64,000 nucleotides of DNA, taken from positions 558,001 through 622,000 of the forward strand of contig NZ_AP024412.1 of NCBI RefSeq assembly GCF_016865445.1, read 5' to 3'. Numbering within the stretch: the first letter of the stretch is position 1; each line of letters begins with the position of its first letter. The notes under the pieces were generated by a model. That model was not told where the DNA came from, made no database searches, and worked only from the letters and a program-made list of their open reading frames with translations. This document shows, one piece after another, positions 37,195-45,502 of the stretch. The stretch is from Mariniplasma anaerobium (GTDB lineage Bacteria > Bacillota_I > Bacilli_A > Acholeplasmatales > Acholeplasmataceae). Both the position numbers and the translations under genes were made by a program.

Positions 37195-38190
37195 ATGCAT
37201 ATATCTATTATTGGAGGAGGCGCTTGGGGTACTACTTTAGGACAAGTGCTAGTTGATAATGGACATCAAGTTCTTATTTATGACGTTAAACAAGAAAATA
37301 TAGATAAAATTAATCAAAAAAAGCATCCTTTTTTTGATACAATCCTACCAGATGAAGTGGTTGCAACAAATTCATTTGATGAAGCAATCAACTTTTCAAC
37401 ATATTACATATTATCAGTTCCAACAAAAGCAATCAGAAGTGTTTTGAAACAAATGAACGAAAAGATCTCAAAACCCTCTGTTTTTATTAATGTTTCTAAG
37501 GGAATTGAACCTCATAGTTTAAAAAGAGTAAGTGAAATCGTAGAAGAAGAAATAGATCATGAAAAATTAGCTGGGTTTGTAGCACTTACAGGTCCATCTC
37601 ATGCAGAAGAAGTTATATTAAGACATTTAACATTATTAGTTGCAGCTAGCACTAATAATGAATTAGCAATTGATATACAGCATGTATTTTCGAATGAACA
37701 ATATTTAAGAGTATATACATCTAATGATTTAATCGGATCTGAAGTTGGTGGTGCAGTCAAAAATGCAATTGCTGTTATTTCTGGTACATGTACCGGTTTG
37801 GGTCTAGGAGAAAACGCAAGAGCTGCAGTTATTACAAGAGGTATCGTTGAAATTGTAAGAGTTGTAGAACTTATGGGTGGAAATAAAGAGACTGCTTTTG
37901 GCCTAACGGGCATAGGAGATCTAATTGTTACTGCATCTTCAGAGCATTCAAGAAATTTTCAAGCTGGTAAGAAGCTTGGATTGGGTCAATCGCTAGATCA
38001 GATATATGCTGAGCAAAAACAGACAATTGAAGGTATTAGAACAATAGAGGCAATGCACGACTTATCTATCAAATATCATGTGGATTTACCTATGATTAAC
38101 ATTGCTTTTGACATCATTTTCAATGGACTACCAGTAAAAGAAGGATTGCAAAAATTATTGAGTAGAGACCTGAAATCAGAGGATTTTTGA
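37195..38190 (+). CDS. gpsA: Glycerol-3-phosphate dehydrogenase [NAD(P)+]
   Basis: The 331 residues contain the nucleotide-binding GGGAWGTTLG, the catalytic-region motif GGAVKNAIAVISGTCTGLG and AFGLTGIGDLIVT. GpsA makes sn-glycerol 3-phosphate from dihydroxyacetone phosphate, which feeds phospholipid synthesis including PgsA encoded at 10885. The der-gpsA-hup order is conserved with Bacillus. Confidence 0.96.
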   Translation: MHISIIGGGAWGTTLGQVLVDNGHQVLIYDVKQENIDKINQKKHPFFDTILPDEVVATNSFDEAINFSTYYILSVPTKAIRSVLKQMNEKISKPSVFINVSKGIEPHSLKRVSEIVEEEIDHEKLAGFVALTGPSHAEEVILRHLTLLVAASTNNELAIDIQHVFSNEQYLRVYTSNDLIGSEVGGAVKNAIAVISGTCTGLGLGENARAAVITRGIVEIVRVVELMGGNKETAFGLTGIGDLIVTASSEHSRNFQAGKKLGLGQSLDQIYAEQKQTIEGIRTIEAMHDLSIKYHVDLPMINIAFDIIFNGLPVKEGLQKLLSRDLKSEDF

Positions 38191-38239
38191 TGAAAATGCT
38201 TTATAAAGCCGATAAATCTACCGAAATATTCAAAAATAT

Positions 38240-38268
38240 TTGCAAAAGTGCAAGTAATTTGATAAAAT
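38240..38268 (+). promoter_or_regulatory. hup promoter
   Basis: TTGCAA (38240-38245) and TAAAAT (38263-38268) are separated by 17 bases and lie 28 bases before the HU start. Confidence 0.6.
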
Positions 38269-38295
38269 AAAGGTAAATTTGAAGGAGGTAATTAA

Positions 38296-38571
38296 ATGAA
38301 TAAAACTGAATTAATTGCAGTTATTGCAAACAGAGCTGACGTAACTCAAAAAGTTGCTGAGGGAGTATTAAGAGCTTTCACTGATACAGTATCTGAAACA
38401 CTAGGTAGAAGAGGCGAAAAAGTCGTTGTTACTGGTTTTGGAACATTTGAAGTTAGAGACCGTGCACAAAGAGTTGGTAAGAACCCACGTACAGGTGAAT
38501 TAATTACTGTTCCTGCACAAAAATCACCAGCATTTAGAGCAGGTAAATTATTAAAAGAAGCAGTTAAATAA
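38296..38571 (+). CDS. hup: DNA-binding protein HU
   Basis: The 91 residues match the HU family throughout: MNKTELIAVIANRADVTQK, GFGTFEVRDRAQRVGKNPRT and the end KSPAFRAGKLLKEAV. HU bends and compacts DNA. AAGGAGGT lies 6 bases before ATG 38296. It has its own promoter and terminator. Confidence 0.96.
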   Translation: MNKTELIAVIANRADVTQKVAEGVLRAFTDTVSETLGRRGEKVVVTGFGTFEVRDRAQRVGKNPRTGELITVPAQKSPAFRAGKLLKEAVK

Positions 38572-38576
38572 AATAT

Positions 38577-38611
38577 AAAAAATGTCTATCGGATGGATAG
38601 GCATTTTTTTT
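38577..38611 (+). terminator. hup terminator
   Basis: AAATGtCTATC pairs with GATAGgCATTT around a GGATG-type loop, followed by a run of T residues. The remaining 215 bases to the ankyrin gene show no further feature. Confidence 0.85.
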
Positions 38612-38825
38612 ATATATAAAGCAGGAATTAAGACAAAAGAAGTATTTCTTATGAATAAAGACATAAAAAATGAAAAATTTTATATTTTTATAAAACTAGT
38701 CATTAAAGCCAAATCCTTGAATATTATATGATTTTGAGTATTACTTATCAAATCTGATTATCATAAAATCTTAACACTTTTTTTTATTTTAGGTTAAAAT
38801 AAGGATATAAGGTGGTGATTTTCCC

Positions 38826-39779
38826 ATGAATGTCTTCATAAAAGCGACTCAAAATGATTTGGATTATGTTAAATTAAATATGACCCATTTAGAGATGGTT
38901 GATGAAAAGAAAAAGAGCTTACTTCATTATGCAGTAACAGGCAGTGCAATTGATGTTATACAGTATCTTTTAAGTTTAGATATTAATGTTAATATGACAG
39001 ATCAACACGGTGAAACACCAATATTTGATTGTGCTAGAAAAGGTAAGGTGCAAATTGCTAAATTGCTCATTTCTAAGTTCGCAAATATTAATGTTGAAAA
39101 TAGAGTTGGTGAACTTCCAATTCATTTAGCAGCATTTAAAGGTAACTTAGATATGATTAAATTACTTGTACAATCTGGAGCATACTTAAATAAAGCAACT
39201 AGTGAAGATAAATATCCAGTCCATTATGCCATTGGTGGTGGACAACATGAAGTTATAGATTATATCTTAAAACAAAGCAAACAAAACTATTATTTAAAAG
39301 ATACATATGGAGATACACTTCTTCATCATGCAACTAAAACTAATAATGTAATGATGATTGATGCATTACTTAATCAAAATTTGAATCCAAATGCTTTAAA
39401 TGATCAATTTGAAACACCAATATTTAATGCAGTTAGATTTGGTTCAGTTGAAACACTTAGATTGTTACTTGCTAGTGATGCATATCTAGACATTAAAAAC
39501 AGAAGATATGAGTCTCCTGTTGATACTGCACTTATATATGATAAAAAAGAAATACTAGATTATTTAAGTGATTATATGATGTCTCCAAAATATGAACGTT
39601 TAAAAGAAAAACAAGCTCTTTCAATTGCAGTTTTAAATAGAGATCATACAAATCTTAGAAAGCTTATTGAAAGAAGAGTTCCAATGAAGAAAGATAGACT
39701 TAATAAAACAGCACTAGATTATGCAAAAGAGTATCATTTAAATGTCTTTATTGGGTTGTTAAAAGAAGTTGAAATTTAA
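38826..39779 (+). CDS. Ankyrin-repeat protein
   Basis: The 317 residues consist of seven to eight ankyrin repeats with no signal peptide or membrane segment, for example GELPIHLAAFKGNLDMIKLL and GDTLLHHATKTNNVMMIDAL. Ankyrin arrays bind other proteins; the partner cannot be inferred. AAGGTGGTGA precedes ATG 38826. It is a single gene with its own terminator. A cytosolic location is predicted, so a role as secreted effector is not supported by the sequence. Confidence 0.88.
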   Translation: MNVFIKATQNDLDYVKLNMTHLEMVDEKKKSLLHYAVTGSAIDVIQYLLSLDINVNMTDQHGETPIFDCARKGKVQIAKLLISKFANINVENRVGELPIHLAAFKGNLDMIKLLVQSGAYLNKATSEDKYPVHYAIGGGQHEVIDYILKQSKQNYYLKDTYGDTLLHHATKTNNVMMIDALLNQNLNPNALNDQFETPIFNAVRFGSVETLRLLLASDAYLDIKNRRYESPVDTALIYDKKEILDYLSDYMMSPKYERLKEKQALSIAVLNRDHTNLRKLIERRVPMKKDRLNKTALDYAKEYHLNVFIGLLKEVEI

Positions 39780-39796
39780 AACTGATTATTATAAAT

Positions 39797-39828
39797 GAAA
39801 TGGTGCTTAAGGCACCATTTTTTTTTTG
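39797..39828 (+). terminator. Terminator after the ankyrin gene
   Basis: AAATGGTGC pairs with GCACCATTT around a TTAAG loop, followed by nine or more T residues. Confidence 0.88.
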
Positions 39829-39886
39829 CATTTATGATTAAATATGCTACAATAGAGCTATAAATAACCCTTGGGAGGATTAAAAC

Positions 39887-40246
39887 ATGTATTGTAAAAT
39901 GTGTGGTAGAGAAATGGATGATGACGCAAAATTCTGCCCATCATGTGGTGAACCTGTTGAAGATGATATGTTTGAAACAGAAGAATCATCAGAAACAAAA
40001 AAATCTAGAGACTATAATCTAGAAACGCTACTTGGTGTATTAGCAATTGTATTTAGTTTGATGAATTATTTAGGCGTTTTCTTTGTTCATTTAATCGGTA
40101 TTGCACTGGGATCGATTGTGTTGAATTTAGTGAATAGAGATAAAAAAGAAAAGAAGATATTTTCACAAATAGGATATGTAACCGGAATTATTGGATTATT
40201 ATTAGGAATAGTTGCAATTGTTATTGGAATTTCAACTCAATTTTAA
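39887..40246 (+). CDS. Zinc-ribbon membrane protein
   Basis: The 119 residues start with a zinc ribbon with two CxxC knuckles (MYCKMCGREMDDDAKFCPSC), continue with an acidic linker, and end with two or three hydrophobic segments (about residues 45-75 and 93-117) like those of DUF4190-type proteins. The role is unknown. GGGAGG precedes ATG 39887. It converges on the DeoR gene across a shared terminator. Confidence 0.8.
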   Translation: MYCKMCGREMDDDAKFCPSCGEPVEDDMFETEESSETKKSRDYNLETLLGVLAIVFSLMNYLGVFFVHLIGIALGSIVLNLVNRDKKEKKIFSQIGYVTGIIGLLLGIVAIVIGISTQF

Positions 40247-40249
40247 AAA

Positions 40250-40285
40250 ATAAGATCTCCCCACTATGGTGGGCAGATCTTTTAT
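40250..40285. terminator. Bidirectional terminator
   Basis: AAGATCTcCCCAC pairs with GTGGGcAGATCTT around TATG, between convergent genes, with A-rich and T-rich flanks. Confidence 0.88.
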
Positions 40286-40286
40286 T

Positions 40287-41060
40287 TTAATCTAGTGGTA
40301 CTTTTAAAACTTTTAATCCAGTTTTTCTAAGTTTCTCTATTTCATCATCATTAGCATCAGTATCAGTAATTAAATAATCAAGATCTTCAATTGATCCAGA
40401 TAAGAAACTATGTGTTTTACCAACTTTATTCGTATCAGCTAGAACTACTTTTAATCCGGTAGTGTTTTTTAACATAATTTCATTGATTGCAACTTCTTGT
40501 AAAACAGCAGTTGTAAATCCACCATCGCTAGAGATACCACTACAGCCTAAGAAACATTTGGTTGCCTTAACTCGATTTAAATTATTGATCGCAAAATCAC
40601 CAACGAGTGACTCTTTAGGCATTCTTAGTTCTCCGCCTGTTAAGACGATAAATAGACCTTCATTATTTTTAGTAAATATAGCTTTACCATTATTTGTAAT
40701 GATCGTAACTTGTCGTGCTTTTATATATTCAGTCATTAATAATGCTGTTGAACTTGTGTTGATAAATACAGTATCTCCGTCTTCAACAAATCTAGAAGCA
40801 GCTTTAGCAATTGCATGTTTGTTTACGGTAAGAGAAGATGAAAATATATTTGTTGTAAAATTAACTTTAGAAATTGATGCACCACCATGATATCTCTCGA
40901 TTAAATTCTTTTTTTCAAAGTATTCTAAATCTCGTCTAATGGTGATTGCAGAAGTTTCTAGTTTTCTTGAAAGTTCATCTACAGTAACATTTGTTCTGTA
41001 TTCTATTATTTTTAAGACTCTATCGCGTCTTTTTTCAATATCTGCTCTACTACTTTTCAT
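40287..41060 (-). CDS. DeoR-family transcriptional regulator, probably of the ascorbate operon
   Basis: The 257 residues comprise an N-terminal DeoR helix-turn-helix (VDELSRKLETSAITIRRDLEYFEKK quoted in part: SAITIRRDLEYFEKK, about 19-55) and a C-terminal sugar-phosphate-sensing domain (DGDTVFINTSSTALLM, LTGGELR, KCFLGCSGIS, LADTNKVGK). Regulators of this family, such as UlaR and GlpR, lose DNA affinity on binding a phosphorylated sugar. It is second in a leftward operon divergent from the ula genes, which makes it their likely regulator. The effector is inferred to be an ascorbate-pathway phosphate. Confidence 0.87.
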   Translation of the reverse strand: MKSSRADIEKRRDRVLKIIEYRTNVTVDELSRKLETSAITIRRDLEYFEKKNLIERYHGGASISKVNFTTNIFSSSLTVNKHAIAKAASRFVEDGDTVFINTSSTALLMTEYIKARQVTIITNNGKAIFTKNNEGLFIVLTGGELRMPKESLVGDFAINNLNRVKATKCFLGCSGISSDGGFTTAVLQEVAINEIMLKNTTGLKVVLADTNKVGKTHSFLSGSIEDLDYLITDTDANDDEIEKLRKTGLKVLKVPLD

Positions 41061-41074
41061 TTAGATACCCCGTT

Positions 41075-41848
41075 TTAAGCGTAATTTGCAACATGATATA
41101 AGTTTTCAGATATATCCTTTGCTTGAGTTAAGAAAGTGATTTCTTTTTGTTCATTTCCTTTTAATTGATTAAATTTAGCTTGACTGACATAATAATATGT
41201 TTTTTCTCTTAGATTTAAGAGATCTTCATTAATTGCTTTTAGATTTTGTTCAGCTTTTGTTAGATTTTTCTTATAGATATAATAATCAGCAGCAATTAAA
41301 TTGAAAGAGTAAACTGCTTTTGCAGTTTTTCTTTTTTTTGTCTTCACTGTATATGCTTCAGTGATCAGTCTAAAATATTTGGTAGCAACTTCAAATTTAT
41401 TGTCATGAAGTGATATATAAAACTTATTGTAGTTATATATAAGTCTTAAAGAAGAACTTGTTTGAAAAACAGGATTTTCTATATGTTCATCTAGCTTTTT
41501 AAAATCACCTTGATCCATATACATCAAAGAATAAAATACTAAATTAGTATTTCTATAACCTTTGATAACATCAAGCTTTGTAATTTTCTTAATATATTGT
41601 TCAGCAAGTTTAGGATCACAGTCAACAACAAGTGCTCTTGTTGCTTGTCTGTAGATAAATCTTAAGACCTCAGATAATAAAAAGAAGAATGAAAAGAATG
41701 ATAAGAATACAATAGATAAAATGATATTGGTTAAACTATCTTGACTACTGATGAACTGGACTCCTATAATAACAAAAACTACAAAAAAAACAAACATCAT
41801 AATTAAGCGCATTTTTTCGCCTAAAACTAATCTTCTTAACGTAAACAT
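41075..41848 (-). CDS. Membrane protein of unknown function with TPR-like region
   Basis: The protein has 257 residues counted from MFTLRRLVLG. Two membrane helices (about 13-35 and 40-62) are followed by a cytosolic helical region of about 190 residues that looks like degenerate TPR repeats. A longer frame reaches 41935, but GAGG lies 6 bases before the ATG ending at 41848, and the region upstream holds the -10 box and cre-like site. It is co-transcribed with the DeoR gene, 14 bases apart. No family is recognised and any role in the ascorbate module is unproven. Confidence 0.7.
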   Translation of the reverse strand: MFTLRRLVLGEKMRLIMMFVFFVVFVIIGVQFISSQDSLTNIILSIVFLSFFSFFFLLSEVLRFIYRQATRALVVDCDPKLAEQYIKKITKLDVIKGYRNTNLVFYSLMYMDQGDFKKLDEHIENPVFQTSSSLRLIYNYNKFYISLHDNKFEVATKYFRLITEAYTVKTKKRKTAKAVYSFNLIAADYYIYKKNLTKAEQNLKAINEDLLNLREKTYYYVSQAKFNQLKGNEQKEITFLTQAKDISENLYHVANYA

Positions 41849-41883
41849 AGCATACCTCGCAATTTTTAGATTGATTTTATTCA

Positions 41884-41912
41884 AGTATAACAAATAAATT
41901 TTCAAAAGTAAA
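41884..41912 (-). promoter_or_regulatory. Promoter of the leftward membrane protein-DeoR operon
   Basis: On the minus strand, TGTTATACT is an extended -10 element, with TATACT being the complement of 41884-41889. The matching -35 position falls inside the cre-like palindrome. Confidence 0.5.
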
Positions 41913-41920
41913 CGTTTACA
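41907..41920. promoter_or_regulatory. cre-like catabolite repression site
   Basis: GTAAACGTTTAC is a perfect 12-bp palindrome (41908-41919). Read on the minus strand, TGTAAACGTTTACT matches the CcpA consensus TGWAANCGNTNWCA at 13 of 14 positions. It overlaps the -35 region of the leftward operon and lies about 70 bases upstream of the ulaG -35 box. CcpA control is inference. Confidence 0.55.
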
Positions 41921-41930
41921 GTGACAAATG

Positions 41931-42004
41931 TTCATAAAATGACATTATGTGATTAAAAAATCAACAAATATTCATAAATATGATTGTTTCATTGTTTTTA
42001 TGAA
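41931..42004. promoter_or_regulatory. Three TTCATAAA half-sites, candidate DeoR operator
   Basis: TTCATAAA occurs at 41931-41938 and 41971-41978, and its complement TTTATGAA at 41997-42004, inside the ulaG promoter spacer. Multiple spaced half-sites are typical of DeoR-family repressors that bind as oligomers. Confidence 0.45.
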
Positions 42005-42020
42005 CACATAAAGTTATAAT
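41992..42020 (+). promoter_or_regulatory. ula operon promoter
   Basis: TTGTTT (41992-41997) and TATAAT (42015-42020) are separated by 17 bases, with a leader of about 35 bases to ulaG. Confidence 0.7.
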
Positions 42021-42064
42021 TAAAATGAAAAATATCATAAAAACAATATAAGGAGTTGATATGG

Positions 42065-43126
42065 ATGTCAAAAATTGATGAAATTACGAAAGACTCATGG
42101 CTACGAGCTACTTTTCCAGAGTGGGGTACTTGGCTTAACGAAGAGATTGAAGATGAAGTCGTTAAACCTAATACTGTAGCATTATGGTGGATTGGATGTA
42201 TGGGCTTTTGGATTAAAACAGAAAAAAGCACAAATATCGCAGTAGATTTATGGTTTGGAAACGGGAAGAGAACAACCCGTAACAAATATATGGTTAAAGG
42301 TCATCAAATGGCAAACATGAGTGGTGGTAGATTAGTTCAACCAAATAGACGTAATCAACCATTTGTTCTTGATCCATTTGAAGTTAAACAATTAGATGCA
42401 GTCGTTGCAACTCATATTCACTCAGATCATATGGATATAAACTTTGCAGCAGCAGTCTTAAAGAATGTTAAAGAACCTATTCCTTTTATAGGTCCAAAAG
42501 AATCTGTTGAAAAATGGATTGGTTGGGGTGTTCCAAAAGAAAGATGTATTATTGTTAAACCTGGAGACACTGTAAAAGTAAAAGATGTTGAAATCTTAGC
42601 TTTAGATTCATTTGACAGAACAGTATTAGTAACACAAGATAGTTATGCACCTTTAGCTGGTACTATTCCTAATATGGATGAAAAAGCAGTGAATTACTTA
42701 TTTAAGACTAGTGGTGGAAATATTTATGATGCTGCTGACTCTCATTATTCAATTAGCTTTGGAGATCATGGTAAAAAGCATAAGATTGATGTTGCATTTG
42801 GAGCTTATGGAGAAAATCCAGTTGGTATAGCTGATAAACAAACATCAGTTGATCTACTTAGAATGGCTGAAGCATTAAATACTAAAGTTGTTATTCCACT
42901 TCATTACGATATCTGGACAAACTTCATGGCAGATACAAATGAAATCTTAGCTTTATATGATATGAGAAAATATCGCTTGCAATATAAATTCGAACCATTT
43001 ATTTGGGAAGTTGGCGGAAAATATGTATTCCCTAACGATTTAGGTAAACGTGAATTCCATCATAGACGTGGATTTGAAGATGCATTTGAAAACGAACAAA
43101 ACATTCCATTTAAATCATTACTATAG
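42065..43126 (+). CDS. ulaG: L-ascorbate-6-phosphate lactonase
   Basis: The 353 residues align along their whole length with UlaG as I remember it from E. coli: start MSKIDEITKDSWLRATFPEW, metal motif ATHIHSDHMDIN, WIGWGVPKERCIIVKPGD, AFGAYGENPVGI, VVIPLHYDIW and the end PFKSLL. It opens the lactone of ascorbate-6-phosphate to 3-keto-L-gulonate-6-phosphate. It uses a metallo-beta-lactamase fold. AGGAG at 42051-42055 lies 9 bases before ATG 42065, while the ATG at 42061 is out of frame. First gene of the ten-gene rightward operon. Confidence 0.95.
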   Translation: MSKIDEITKDSWLRATFPEWGTWLNEEIEDEVVKPNTVALWWIGCMGFWIKTEKSTNIAVDLWFGNGKRTTRNKYMVKGHQMANMSGGRLVQPNRRNQPFVLDPFEVKQLDAVVATHIHSDHMDINFAAAVLKNVKEPIPFIGPKESVEKWIGWGVPKERCIIVKPGDTVKVKDVEILALDSFDRTVLVTQDSYAPLAGTIPNMDEKAVNYLFKTSGGNIYDAADSHYSISFGDHGKKHKIDVAFGAYGENPVGIADKQTSVDLLRMAEALNTKVVIPLHYDIWTNFMADTNEILALYDMRKYRLQYKFEPFIWEVGGKYVFPNDLGKREFHHRRGFEDAFENEQNIPFKSLL

Positions 43127-43134
43127 GAGGGTTT

Positions 43135-43590
43135 ATGTTACTAGATAAGATTATTAAAAAGAATCATTACTTATTTTTAGATAAAGTTGATTCATGGGAA
43201 GAATCCATTCGTATGAGCTGTAAGCCATTAGAAAATGATGGAACAGTTGAAGCATCATATGCTGAACTTATCATTGAATGTGTAACTAAATTTGGACCAT
43301 ACATTGTATTACTTCCAAATTTTGCGATGCCACATTCAACAGAAAACGCAAAAGGTGTTCATGATACAGCAATTAGTTTTATGAAATTAGAAGAACCTGT
43401 TTCCTTTGAAGCAGGAAATCCTGAAAAAGACGCTAAAGTATTTTTTACATTAGCATCTGTCAATAAGGATCAACATGTCGAAAATATGGAAGAACTATTT
43501 GATATGTTGACAAATGAAGAATTATTAGAAGAACTACTTACAGTAAAAACGGTAGAAGATTTAAAATATCTTGCCGAAAAATACAAATAA
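43135..43590 (+). CDS. ulaC: PTS ascorbate-specific EIIA
   Basis: The 151 residues belong to the mannitol/fructose-type EIIA fold. The phosphorylated histidine is in AMPHSTEN (about residue 65). It passes phosphate from HPr to UlaB during ascorbate uptake. GGAGGG precedes ATG 43135. In the E. coli operon the order is A-B-C, whereas here EIIA comes first. Confidence 0.88.
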   Translation: MLLDKIIKKNHYLFLDKVDSWEESIRMSCKPLENDGTVEASYAELIIECVTKFGPYIVLLPNFAMPHSTENAKGVHDTAISFMKLEEPVSFEAGNPEKDAKVFFTLASVNKDQHVENMEELFDMLTNEELLEELLTVKTVEDLKYLAEKYK

Positions 43591-43605
43591 AAAGGAGAAA
43601 AACAC

Positions 43606-45075
43606 ATGTTACAGTTTTTAGAAACAATTTGGGAATTTTTCGCTAATAACATTTTGACACAACCTCAATATTTTATTGGGTTAATGGTTGTTATCGGTTA
43701 TATTCTCTTAAGAAGAGCATGGTATGATGTTCTAGCTGGATTTATTAAAGCAACAGCTGGTTTCATGATCTTGCAAGTTGGTGCTGGTGGATTAGTTGGT
43801 AACTTTAGACCGATTTTAGTTGGACTTAAAGACCGTTTTAATCTTGATGCTATGGTTATTGACCCTTATTTTGGTCAAAATGCAGTGCAAGCTGGTTTAA
43901 TGGACGTATTTGGTCGTACATTCTCATCAGTAATGTTACTATTATTAATTGCATTTATTTTTAACATCTTATTAGTTGCATTCAAGAAATACACTAAAAT
44001 GCGTGCGATCTTTACAACAGGTCACGTACAATTACAACAAGCTGCAACAGCATTCTGGTTAATTCTATTTGCTTTCCCAACACTTAATGATCCAATGATT
44101 TTATTACTTATGGGTCTAATCTTAGGACTTTATTGGGCAGTTGGTACAAACCTTACAGTTAGAATTACTCAGGATTTAACAGATGGTGCTGGTTTCTCTA
44201 TTGCCCATCAACAAATGTTTGGTCTTGCATTGTTTTCTTATTTAGCAGAAAAAATGAATACAGGTAAAAACAAGTCTAAGAGACTTGAAGATATGAAATT
44301 CCCTGGATTCTTACAAATCTTTAATGAAAACTTAGTTGCTACTACTATACTAATGACATTCTTCTTTGGTATAATACTATTAGTGCTAGGTAAACCTTAT
44401 CTAATTACTGCAGGTCAAATGACTGAATCAAGTTCATTCTTCTTCTACATTATGACTACAGCATTAAGATTTGGCGTTTATCTTTCAATTCTTCAATTAG
44501 GCGTTCGTACATTTGTTACTGAATTATCTAATTCATTTGTAGGTATTTCTACAAGATTATTACCTGGTGCTGTACCTGGTGTTGACTGTGCAGTTTCTTA
44601 TGGTTTTGGTTCTCCAAACGCAGTTACTTTAGGTTTCTTATTTGGTGCTTTAGGACAATTCTTAGCAATTGGCGCATTAATTATATTTAAGAGCCCTGTA
44701 TTAGTTATCGCAGGATTCGTTCCAGTATTCTTTGATAATGCAACAATCGCAGTATTTGCTAATAACAAAGGTGGCGTTAGAGCAGCTATGTTATTCCCAT
44801 TTATAGCAGGTTTAGTTCAAGTATTCGGTTCAGCATTTATTGCTAGCTGGGTTGGTATGGCTACTTATGGTGGTTACCTAGGTATGTTTGACTGGGCAAC
44901 AGTATGGCCATTCTTCACAGTATTAATGAAATATTTAAGCTATGGTGGTGTTGCAATAATTGTTATATTAATGGTGTTAATTCCACAATTACAATATCGT
45001 TCAGACAAAGACAATTATTTCTTAGTTACTGAAGATTATGAACAATATAAATTAAACAAAGGTATTCAAGCATAA
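43606..45075 (+). CDS. ulaA: PTS ascorbate-specific EIIC (permease)
   Basis: The 489-residue, highly hydrophobic protein has about eleven membrane helices and UlaA-type segments such as TGHVQLQQAATAFWLILF, FVGISTRLLPGAVPGVDCA and FGSPNAVTLGFLFGALGQF. It imports L-ascorbate with concomitant phosphorylation. AAGGAG precedes ATG 43606. UlaG next to it supports ascorbate as substrate, although related permeases may accept other sugar acids. Confidence 0.92.
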   Translation: MLQFLETIWEFFANNILTQPQYFIGLMVVIGYILLRRAWYDVLAGFIKATAGFMILQVGAGGLVGNFRPILVGLKDRFNLDAMVIDPYFGQNAVQAGLMDVFGRTFSSVMLLLLIAFIFNILLVAFKKYTKMRAIFTTGHVQLQQAATAFWLILFAFPTLNDPMILLLMGLILGLYWAVGTNLTVRITQDLTDGAGFSIAHQQMFGLALFSYLAEKMNTGKNKSKRLEDMKFPGFLQIFNENLVATTILMTFFFGIILLVLGKPYLITAGQMTESSSFFFYIMTTALRFGVYLSILQLGVRTFVTELSNSFVGISTRLLPGAVPGVDCAVSYGFGSPNAVTLGFLFGALGQFLAIGALIIFKSPVLVIAGFVPVFFDNATIAVFANNKGGVRAAMLFPFIAGLVQVFGSAFIASWVGMATYGGYLGMFDWATVWPFFTVLMKYLSYGGVAIIVILMVLIPQLQYRSDKDNYFLVTEDYEQYKLNKGIQA

Positions 45076-45108
45076 TTTTAAAATAATATTTAAAAAGGAG
45101 TAGAAATT

Positions 45109-45411
45109 ATGACAGTATTAGTAGCATGCGCTAATGGCGCGGGATCTAGTTTATTAATGAAGATGAATGTTTTAAAGGTATTTAAGAAATTAGATATCCC
45201 AGTACAAAATATCCATCATTGTTCACTCTCCGAAGGCAAGAGTTCTGCAACTAAGTATGATGTAGTTTTCTGTCCACTTAACTTCTTAAGTATGTTCAAA
45301 GACGCAATCGATAGAGGCACACTTGTTATTGGACTAAGAAATGTTATGGGTGAAAAAGAAGCAACTGAAAAAATTATCGCTGCAGGTCTTGTTGAAAAAT
45401 ATAAAAAGTAA
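45109..45411 (+). CDS. ulaB: PTS ascorbate-specific EIIB
   Basis: The 100 residues have the phosphorylated cysteine in the P-loop-like VACANGAGSSLLMKM near residue 7. It takes phosphate from UlaC and gives it to ascorbate bound by UlaA. AAAGGAG precedes ATG 45109. A hairpin follows the gene. Confidence 0.92.
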   Translation: MTVLVACANGAGSSLLMKMNVLKVFKKLDIPVQNIHHCSLSEGKSSATKYDVVFCPLNFLSMFKDAIDRGTLVIGLRNVMGEKEATEKIIAAGLVEKYKK

Positions 45412-45420
45412 TAAAAGATA

Positions 45421-45466
45421 ATAACCATGGGCATTCATTTGCCCATGGTTAAACTTTTTATACGGA
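45421..45466 (+). terminator. Strong hairpin within the ula operon, probable attenuator
   Basis: AACCATGGGCA pairs with TGCCCATGGTT around ATTCATT, followed by AAACTTTTT. The weak U-tract suggests partial termination, or mRNA stabilisation for the transporter half of the operon. No new promoter is obvious before the next gene. Confidence 0.6.
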
Positions 45467-45502
45467 GATTGGTTTTTTAAGTATGTAAAAAAGAGGCAGA
45501 GT

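Noticed and set aside
37599-37913. Minus-strand frame of 104 codons
   Set aside because: Antisense to gpsA, whose conserved motifs span the same region.
38612-38825. Possible small RNA or leader before the ankyrin gene
   Set aside because: AT-rich sequence without a stable hairpin, promoter pair or conserved element that could be recognised.
40462-40890. Plus-strand frame of 142 codons
   Set aside because: It lies entirely within the DeoR gene on the minus strand, has no ribosome site and shows no family resemblance.
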